From Ophiosphaerella korrae (Eukaryota; Ascomycota; Dothideomycetes; Pleosporales; Phaeosphaeriaceae): DNA of 53,731 bases. This document shows, one piece after another, positions 45,457-53,731 of this stretch. The translations under genes and the position numbers were made by a program. The notes beneath the pieces are model-generated. The model was not told the origin of the DNA. It worked only from the letters and a program-made list of their open reading frames with translations, and ran no database searches. Where the stretch lies: the NCBI GenBank assembly GCA_028456385.1, contig JALNQF010000284.1, positions 1-53,731 on the forward strand, read 5' to 3'. Numbering within the stretch: the first letter of the stretch is position 1; every line of letters starts with the position of its first letter.

Positions 45457-46434
45457 TATTATAGATAAAATAAGAGAAATCGAGATAGAACTAATTAGTT
45501 CTAACTTAAGTACTAATAAAGTATAAGATAAGTAAAGTAATAAGCTAGATTTAAAAACTACTTATAATTAGAATATATAATATATTCCTTTAATCTATAG
45601 AGTATTTAGATAAGAATTAATTATAGATTAATAGATTAGTATAAGTATATAGGTAGTAATAATATAGGTTAATAAAATAGTATTAGTAATTTAATTATTA
45701 ACTATAAGTAATAATATATAAATATTATAAGATATCTTTCTATTATTTATAGCTTATTACTTAATTACTCTTATACTAAAGTTATAAACTCTTAATCTAC
45801 TATACTTTTCTAAAGAGGTTACTAATAGTTAATAATAGGTAACCCTATTATACTTTACTAATTTAGTTATTAAGAGAAGTAAAGTATAAGTAGTATATAG
45901 TCTAAGCTAATATAATAGTAGAAAGTATAACTAAGAAAGAAAGTAAAGTAGTTATAAGTAGTTATAAGTTAGATATAACTAACTAAAGAGAAGTTAAGTT
46001 AAACCTAAATAACCTAATTACTAAGAAGAAAAGTATATAACTATAAATTAATACTCTAATAACGTAGAATAAAGATCTATAAAATTAAGTTAAATAAAAT
46101 ATAGCTTAAATTAAAGCTATTATTAAAGACTAGAATTAAATAGAATAAATTACCTAAAAACTAAAACTAGGTAAAATAAAGAAACTACTTAAAATACTAA
46201 TAGTTAAGAAGTTTAATAAAATATAAAAGAAGCTAAAATATTTTCTAGCCTTAGTATAATTATAAATAGATATATAAGTACTATACTTTAATATAAAAGA
46301 AAAGAAAGTAGCTTATATTAGTATATACTTATAAGAAGATATAATAAATTACTTTAAACCTTATTAGATAGATTATATAATACGCGCTCTAAGAATATAA
46401 AAATATAAAATAATAGCTATTTTTATAAGTTATA
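45457..46434 (+). mobile_element. Gypsy-L, 5' LTR and start of gag (cut by Gypsy-M)
   Basis: The 5' LTR is 45457-45852 (starts TATTATAGATAAAATAAGAG, ends ACCCTATTATA), followed by the family leader CTTTACTAATTTAG and a gag start near 45925. Gag resembles Gypsy-A gag up to 46434, where Gypsy-M enters. Its 3' half would lie beyond the window. It is strongly mutated. Confidence 0.8.
45925..46434 (+). pseudogene. Gypsy-L gag fragment
   Basis: About 170 codons line up with the N-terminal gag of Gypsy-A (Gypsy-A 14461-14970), with frequent TAA/TAG stops. The piece ends inside gag at the Gypsy-M insertion. No zinc knuckle is reached. Confidence 0.7.
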
Positions 46435-46474
46435 TATTATAACTATAATAAGAGAAAGTTAGATAGAGATAATT

Positions 46475-46917
46475 TGTAACGGGGTTACTAGGGTTAACTC
46501 CTAATAACCTATTAGGTATATTAGTAGATTAAGAAGTAATAACAAAAGCTTATATAGTAATCTATAATAGACTATAAATAATAGAAGATATTCTATAACT
46601 ATTAAGTATTATCGCTTATAGTTAATAATTAAATTACTAATACTATATTAATAATACGTATTACTACTAACTATATACTAGTCCTTCTTAGGAACTTAGT
46701 AGCTTTGTATTTACTAAGATTACAAATTTATAAATTTATTACGTGTTAGCTTTATAACTTTATATTTACTAAGATCGCGAATTTACGAATTTATTACGTG
46801 TTTAGATTGTAGTTAGTTTTCTAATTAAGTTTATTTCCCTATAGGTTATATATATTGTTATTATCTATTATAGGGTTAATTAGCTCTATCTAGTTATCTC
46901 TTATTACTACTATAATA
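46475..46917 (-). mobile_element. Solo LTR inside the Gypsy-M 5' LTR (443 bp, minus)
   Basis: Starts TGTAACGGGGTTACTAGGG and ends TTATTACTACTATAATA on the plus strand, i.e. a reversed family LTR. TAATT flanks it at 46470-46474 and 46918-46922. It has two ~54-bp units. Confidence 0.88.
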
Positions 46918-47395
46918 TAATTAGCTCTACTATAGAGGATAATAATAATGTATATAACTTATAAGAGAATAAACTTAATTAGAAAGCTAACTATAATAGA
47001 GACACGTAATAAATTTATAAATTTATAATCTTAGTAAATACAAAGTAGTAAAGCTAATATATAATAAATTTATAAATTCGCGATCTTATTAAATACAAAG
47101 TTGTAAAGTAGCTAAGAAAGTAAAAGGATATAGTTAGTAATAATACGTATTATTAGGATAGTATTAATAATTTAATCTTTATTCTAAAACGCTAATACTT
47201 AATATTATATATATAAATTAACTATTATTTATAGTTATTTCTAATTATAATATAAGCTTTTATTATTACTTTTTAATCTACTAATACTATAGAAAGGCTA
47301 TCTTATAGTTAATAATAAGAAGCCTATTATACTTTACTAATTTAGAAATTAGAAGAAGTAAAGCGTAAGTAGTGTATAGTCTAGCTAATATAATA

Positions 47396-49365
47396 GTAGA
47401 AAGTTTAACTAAGAAAAGAGTTAAAGCACTCCTAAGTAGTTATAAGTTAGATAACACTATATAGAAGGTAATTAAAGACTACCTAAATAACTTAATCTTA
47501 GAGAAAGAAGATATAAAAATAGTAAATAACGCCTTAGAAACGTAGAATAAAGAATTATAAGACTACGTAAAATAAAATATAGCCTAGATTAAAGCTATTA
47601 TAAAAGGATAAAACTAGATAGAATAAATTACCTAGAGACTAGAAATAAGTATAATAAAAAAGCTACTTAAGATACTTGTACTTAAAAAGTTTAATAGAAT
47701 AAGAGAAAACTAAAGACCTTTTATAGTATTAGTATAACTTTAGATTAATATATAAGTACTATACTTTAATAAAAATAATATAAAAGTAATCTATATTAGA
47801 ATATACTTTAAAGAAGATATAAAAAGATAGTTTAAGCTTTACTAGATAGATTATATAATATATACTTTAATAACGTAAAAGAATAAAATAAGAGTTATCT
47901 TTAGAAGTTATAAATACTTTACTAAATAAATAAAAGTAGTATTTAGAGATATAGATATTACCTAATAAGCTAAAGAAAGTCTTAAGAAGCTTATATAAAA
48001 TAAAAGTATTCTTAAGTACGTATTATAGTTTAAGTAACTATTATAAAATATAGAATAGAATAAGTTAGCTTTAATATTATAATTTAAACAAGAGTTAAAT
48101 TTAAAAATCTTATATAAAATAATCTATATAGAGAAACTAAAGATACTAGAAGCTCTAAAATAATAAGTAATATAAATAGATAATAATCTTTAAGAATAGA
48201 AGAAGAATAAATATAGAGGATAGTCTAGAAACTAAGATACTAGAGACCTAAAAATCTTTAATATTAATAAAGATAAGAAGAAACTTAAGAGAAATAAAGA
48301 TTTTACGTACTTTAACTATAGTAGAAAAAGCTACTACGTAAAAGACTATTAATTAAAATAGAAAAAGGCTATAGAATATTATAAATATAAGAAACTAAGA
48401 TATTTTATAAAAGACTATAGAAGTAAGGACTTAAAGAGAGAAATATAGTTAAAGATAGCTAAAACTAAGAAAGAGGTACTAAAAGTATAGGCTAAACCCT
48501 AGGAGAAAGTAGCTAGAAGTAAAGAAATATAATATATAATACTCTATTAGACTTTTTATTATAAAGATAACTACTATCTATATCTTTTTAGTAAGTAGAG
48601 AGTAAGATAGTTCTTTTAGAAGAATAAAGTAGTAGTAATAAAAGAAAAAAAAAGTATAGCTAAAAGAGATAGTATATATAATAGGCTTACTAATAGAAGA
48701 ATTAGAAGGAGAAGAGCTCTAGACACTATTAATCTAGGCTAAAGGACTAGTACTAGATAAAGAAACTACTATAGTTTTCTCTAAAGAACTATAAAGAGAT
48801 AAGAGATAAACTAATATAAGAAGTACTAAGTATACTTAGTTAAAAGTATATAGCTATAATAGCTATATAATAATAGATATAAAATAATAAAATAAAGAAT
48901 AGAAATTTATTTAAAATTACTTACTAGTTAGAAGAATAAAGAAAGTATATAAAGACTAAAAAGAATATAATCTTAAAGTAAAAAAGTTTATAATATTCTA
49001 ATAATAGATAGAGTAATATATAGTTATAGTAAGAAGAATACTTATATAAAGAGAATAGTAGTTCTTTATAAGAAAGATATAAGAGATTAATAAAGCCTAT
49101 ATACTACAAGTACTAATAGTATACTATATCTTAGTAACTATAAAACCTAGAATAGATAAATACTAAGTAAGAGATAATAAAAGAATAGACGTAGAATATA
49201 CAGTATATATAGAATTATTATAGATATTATACCTAAATATATATTACTATATATATAGAGAATAAAAAGTACGTAACTATATATAGCTAATATAAAGAAA
49301 AGAATACAACTACGTAAATATAATTATAAGGAAAGATATCTAAGGTTAAGAAATAATTAGGATAC
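47396..49365 (+). pseudogene. Gypsy-M gag and N-terminal pol
   Basis: Starts with the block VESLTKKRVKALLSSYK and aligns with Gypsy-A and C gag. Two zinc knuckles near 48300-48420 have Cys changed to Tyr. The reading continues past gag toward the protease region and is broken at 49365. Stops are frequent and only TAA/TAG. Confidence 0.8.
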
Positions 49366-49636
49366 TATTACAATACTAAGTAGTAAGTAAGCTATTATAT
49401 TATACGTAATTAGGCTAAGTAATATAGCGTAGCTAAATACGTAACTATTTAGTAGTAAACGCTCTAGAGTAAGTACTTAGAAATAAATACTAGATAGTAA
49501 GTATATAGAAACGTTAATAGACCTTTATAGACTATTATATTTAATCTCTTCTTTACTTTTTATTTTAATAGAGTATTATAACTAATACTTTAATTAGATT
49601 CTTATCTATCTATTAATACTTATATACCTTGTAATA
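49366..49636 (+). repeat. Probable 5' LTR of Gypsy-O (271 bp)
   Basis: Inverted 8-mer ends TATTACAA and TTGTAATA define the limits. The partner LTR is outside the window, so this cannot be confirmed by alignment. Confidence 0.55.
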
Positions 49637-49829
49637 CTCTAATAAGAGCTAACTATTAATTAAGTTAAGTAACTAACTTATTTATTAACCTTACTTATCT
49701 TATAGAAGCCTACTTACCTTTATAACTTTTACTTAGTTCTAAGGTCTTAATATATTAAATACATTTAAGATAAGTAATATATTAATAAATATAGATAACT
49801 AGCGTATAAGAGTAACCTATATAGCTACT

Positions 49830-52800
49830 TCTAAAGTTACTAAGCTAGACCTCTATAATAAAGAATAAAATAAGCTTAAGCTATAAATTTTATAATTTAA
49901 TCTCTTTTTTAAAGTAGACTAAGTTTAAGATAAAAATATAGCTATACTTATATTATCTTATATAAAGAGTAAAGTAGAGAAATAGGTTACGCTATACTTT
50001 AAGAAATACTTTAATAATAATAATAGTAACTATAATAAGATATTTAAAGAATAGATTAAGTTTAAAGATAAAGTATAATAAGCCTTTTTACTAGTAAATA
50101 AGATAGTAGTAGTAGAGCGCGTAATATAGTACCTATAATAATACAAAGTAGTAGTAGACTATACTAATAAGTTCTAAAACTATACGATATAAATAAAATA
50201 AAATAATAAGTTATTAATAAGGATATTTTAATAAAAACTTAAGAGTAATATTTAAAGTAAGCTAATACGTAGTAAAGCTATAATTAAAATATTAGAAAAC
50301 TTAATAGAAGAAGTAATTTAAGTTAATAACTATATATATAAATATATAGTAAAAGCTAAGAATGTAAGAGTACTATATATAGAAAGTAAAAAGTATAAAC
50401 TTAAGTATAAGTACTAATATAAATATAAGAATAACTAAGTTTAAAATAGCTATAGATACTTTAAGCTAGATAAGATATATATTAATAATATAAACCTAAG
50501 AAAATAAAAAAACTATTACTATAAGAACTCTAAGGGAGTAAAAAGCTAAAAATACTCTAAGTATAGTAAAATAGGGCACCTAGTAATAAATTACTAAGTA
50601 AAGAATAAGATTATATAATAAATTAGTATACTTAAGTAGTAAGATAATAATAGAGAAGAAGAATAGAAAGTAATCCTTAGAAGAAGCTAAGAGAAGAGAG
50701 ATTACAAGACTATAAACCTCTAGTAGTAAGATATAAGTAAGAGATATAACTACTATAAGATTACTATATAACTAATAAACTTTATAATATATAATAAAGT
50801 AAAAGCTATAAAGATACTACTAAGAATATAAAGCTATATAAAAAAGTATTAGCTAAAGTAAAAATAAGTAAAGATAAATACCTTAGAATACCTTTAGCTA
50901 TACTAAAGAAGGGTAAGGTATAGGTATAAAATAATACTATATCTAGGAAAGTAAGTATAGATAGCCTAAGATAAGAATAAAAAAGAAAACTAAGAGTCTA
51001 AGACTTCTAGATATAAAATAGTACTTAAAATACTAAAGCTAAAGTAAGAAAATACTAAAGTATAATAGAGATTTATAAAAGAAATCTAGAGACTAGTAGA
51101 TAGCTACTACTTAGTAAAAAAATAATAAGATAAAGAATATAAAGTAAAGTAAACCTTGTAAAATAAATTATTATATATAAATAATAATTAGGCGCTAATT
51201 ATTATAGATCTAGTATTAATACAAGAACTTTAATACTAGCTATACTTATATAACCTAAACTATCTACTACTATTATAGATAAGATATTACTATAATAACT
51301 ACTTTACCTACTTTTCTAATAAGATAAGACCTAGATATAAATAGAACTAAGAAAAGTATATAAAGATAATATATAAATAATACTTATAAGATAAGTAAGA
51401 AGCTAAGTACTTTCTAAGTATAAAAAAAAAAAGTAAATACAAGTAAAATACTTATAAACAACTAATATATTAATATAATCTAGTAAACCTATATACTAGA
51501 AAAGTATAAATAATATAAGAAGATTAAGATACTCTAAGGATTTTACTAAAAGATAAATAAAGATTATAAGATTTAGTTTTTTTTAAGTAAATAGCTAATA
51601 CTAAATATATATCTAGAAGGTATAACACTATTAATACTAAAAGACTTATTAAACTCTTAGTAGAGATAAAGAGAGAAGAAATAAAAGTATTAGTAGATTT
51701 AAAGTTATTTATAAACCTAATTATACTAGAAGTAGTAAGATAAGTAAGACTCTAACTATAAGTAAAGATAATACTATATCTAATCTATATTATAAATAAA
51801 CAACTAATACTAAGAAACCTAATAGTTAGTAATAAAGTTACTATAGAGATTATTATTTAAAGATATTGTATAAAGATTACTTTAAATATATTAGTTTTAG
51901 CTAATAAAGATATTATACTAAGACTCTTATAGCTATAAGAGTTTAATCCTAAAGTTAATTAGAAAAACTAGAACTTTTTATTTAATAACTATAAAGATAT
52001 ACGTAGATCTAAGCTTATATATTAATAGTATTTAATAGTAGATAAAAAAGTACTATATAAGATAGTAGCTTTAATAGTAACTTATTAAGAGAAAATAAGT
52101 ACTTCTATAAATACTTATAGAGCGCTAAGTTAAGAAGTAAGAGTAAAAGAGTAATATATAACTTCTAAGATCTTAGATTAATATAAGAAGTTTAGCTACT
52201 TATTTATAGAAGAGATAGATATACTAGTATTACCTAAGTACTAACTCTAAGACTATATAATTAAGTTATAAGAAAGAAAGGAGCTACCTTTTAAGCTTAT
52301 TTACTAGTTAATAGCGAGTAAATTAGTAATACTCTAAGAAAGACTAAATAGAGACTTAAAGAAAAGATATATATAAGAATCCTTATTATTAGTAAGATTT
52401 CTAATTCTCTTTATACCTAAGAAAAAAGGACTACTAAAGATATATATAGGTTACTAAAAACTAAATAATATTATAGTAAAGGACTAATACTTACTACTAA
52501 ATATAGATAAGCTCTAAGATAAGCTAAGTAGAGTAAAGATTTTTATAAAGCTAGACCTAAAGGATAGATACTACTTAATATAAATTAAAGTAAGTAAAAA
52601 GTAGAAGATAGCGTTCTAAATACGCTATAGATATTATAAGTATATAGTAATACTCTTTACAGTAATAAATATACTAGTAACGTTCTAGAGACTAATTAAT
52701 AATATATTATAAGAATAGTTAGATAAGTTTATTATAGTATACTTAGATAATATACTAATATATTCTAAAGAAAAAGGTAAGTACGTAGAGTAAGTAATAA

Positions 52801-53731
52801 TAGTACTATAGTACTTAGACTAGTGTAACTTATAACTAAAGCTAGAGAAATACAAATAGTATTAGAAGAAAGTAGAGTTTCTAAGATATATAATAGGTAT
52901 TAATAAAGTTAAAATAAGCTAAGAAAAGATTAAAGTAGTAAAAGAATAAAAAGAACTTAAGATAGTTAAAGATATATAATTATTCCTAGAATTTATTAAC
53001 TTTAACTAATACTTTATAAAGAAATTTTCTAAAAAAGTACTACTACTTATAAAGCTTATAAAGAAAGATATAAAATAGAAATAAAAAGTAAAGTAAAAAT
53101 TAGCTTATAAAGAACTTAAGTAAGCTTATATTATACTACTAGTTCTAAAGTACTTTTATAGTAATAAGACCTTAGTTATTAAAACTAATATATCTAATCT
53201 AGCTTATAGAGTAATAGCGCTATAAGAGTATAAAGAGAAATAGTATCTAATTATATACTACTTAGATAAGTTTATAGAGTAAGAAGAAAGATATAATATA
53301 TATAATAAGGAGTTACTTATAATAGTTAATATACTTAAGTATTAGAGAGTATATACTAAAAGCGTAGTAGAAGTAATTATTAAAATAGATTATAAGAACC
53401 TAATATACTTTATAATAAGTAAGAAGTTAAAAAATAAGTAGATATAATAGTTAGAGCTACTAAGATAGTATAAATTTAAAATTTAGTACGTACTAAGTAA
53501 AGAGAATAGCTAAGTAAACGTACTTAGCTAAAGATATAATATTATAGGAAAAAAATAAGTAGTAGAAGAAGCTATACTCTAAAATAATAGATAAAGATAC
53601 CTAGTACTAAATATATAACAAGTAAAAGAATAAGAAATTAATAACTTAGTTAGAATTATAAATAAAGTTCTAGAAGAATTATAAAAAGTAATTATATAAT
53701 AATACTATAATAACCTAGTATATAAGTACCT
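49830..53731 (+). pseudogene. Gypsy-O gag-pol, 3' truncated by the window
   Basis: Frame 3 throughout (checked at 50037, 52740 and 53175). It has a retrotransposon gag domain around 50000-50350 (KDKV..AFLLVNKIVVVERV). A single zinc knuckle lies near 50515-50600, with Cys mostly read as Tyr (KYSKIGHLVINY). The protease region lies around 51650-51950. RT reads KLDLKDRYYLIQIK around 52540-52590, with YLDNILIYSKE at about 52740-52772 in place of YxDD. RNase H around 53170-53560 reads KTNISNLAYR (TDAS now TNIS), KELLIIVN and YVLSKENSQVNVLS. Integrase would follow beyond the window. Inactive by RIP. Confidence 0.82.

Larger units (their letters stand above)
46435..49365 (+). mobile_element. Gypsy-M, 5' part (cut by Gypsy-O)
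   Basis: The 5' LTR is 46435-47331 and contains a solo LTR (46475-46917); without that and its duplication it is 449 bp, the length of the Gypsy-G LTR. Leader and gag-pol follow to 49365, where Gypsy-O is inserted. The expected continuation is outside the window. Confidence 0.85.
49366..53731 (+). mobile_element. Gypsy-O, distinct Ty3/Gypsy retrotransposon (runs off the window)
   Basis: The probable 5' LTR is 49366-49636, with perfect inverted ends TATTACAA...TTGTAATA (TGTTACAA...TTGTAACA before RIP). The bases before it, GATAC (49361-49365), are the expected target copy. A possible primer site, TAATAAGAGC, begins a few bases after the LTR. Gag, protease, RT and RNase H follow in one frame to the window end. 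Sequence and LTR differ from the Gypsy-A family. Confidence 0.75.

Noticed and set aside
1..53731. Mitochondrial DNA as the explanation for the AT-richness
   Set aside because: No mitochondrial genes, tRNAs or rRNAs are present. The composition is explained by RIP of nuclear transposons, with TpA excess and CpA loss.

Overview
The window looks like a transposon graveyard from the nuclear genome of a filamentous ascomycete (Pezizomycotina). Almost every protein-like stretch is a retroelement or a Tc1/mariner-pogo transposase. CpA and TpG are very scarce and TpA is very common; Gln codons read TAA/TAG, Cys codons read Tyr and Asp codons read Asn. That is the footprint of repeat-induced point mutation (RIP). 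I see no tRNA, rRNA, CRISPR array or intact cellular gene.

The core (2177-40359) is one nested stack that I could unpeel with target-site duplications (TSDs). The outermost layer is a non-autonomous LTR element (2177-40359, TSD cttgt/cttat). It holds a pogo-like DNA transposon (2752-39432, TA target, near-identical ~52-bp inverted repeats). The pogo transposase gene is cut into three pieces (2840-3174, 26877-27493, 38364-39360) by later insertions. The first gap holds a plus-strand chromodomain Ty3/Gypsy element, 'Gypsy-C' (3175-26871, TSD ttact). Gypsy-C in turn holds a Fot1-like transposon (3627-5494), a fold-back MITE (7895-8319), a minus-strand sister 'Gypsy-B' (8464-22650, TSD atata) and a solo LTR (22991-23224). 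Gypsy-B holds 'Gypsy-A' (13901-21036, TSD cctag). The second gap holds an unclassified element F (27494-30635) and minus-strand 'Gypsy-G' (30645-38358, TSD aatat), itself hit by two solo LTRs.

Left flank (1-2176): RIP-degraded sequence with a short less-mutated island carrying a 97-codon open frame, and an 8-bp pyrimidine tandem array. Right flank (40360-45456): long unrecognised, stop-riddled reading frames with coiled-coil-like composition, interrupted by two solo LTRs. From 45457 to the end there are three successive plus-strand Gypsy elements: L, cut by M, cut by O. O is a different Gypsy family and runs off the window end.

Gypsy A, B, C, G, L and M form one family. A has one continuous gag-pol frame: two zinc knuckles, protease, RT, RNase H, integrase, chromodomain, and a further ~210-residue extension that reaches the 3' LTR. 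All copies are dead through point mutation. Coordinates of LTRs, inverted repeats and TSDs were read by eye and are mostly good to the base; coding limits inside RIPed elements are approximate.
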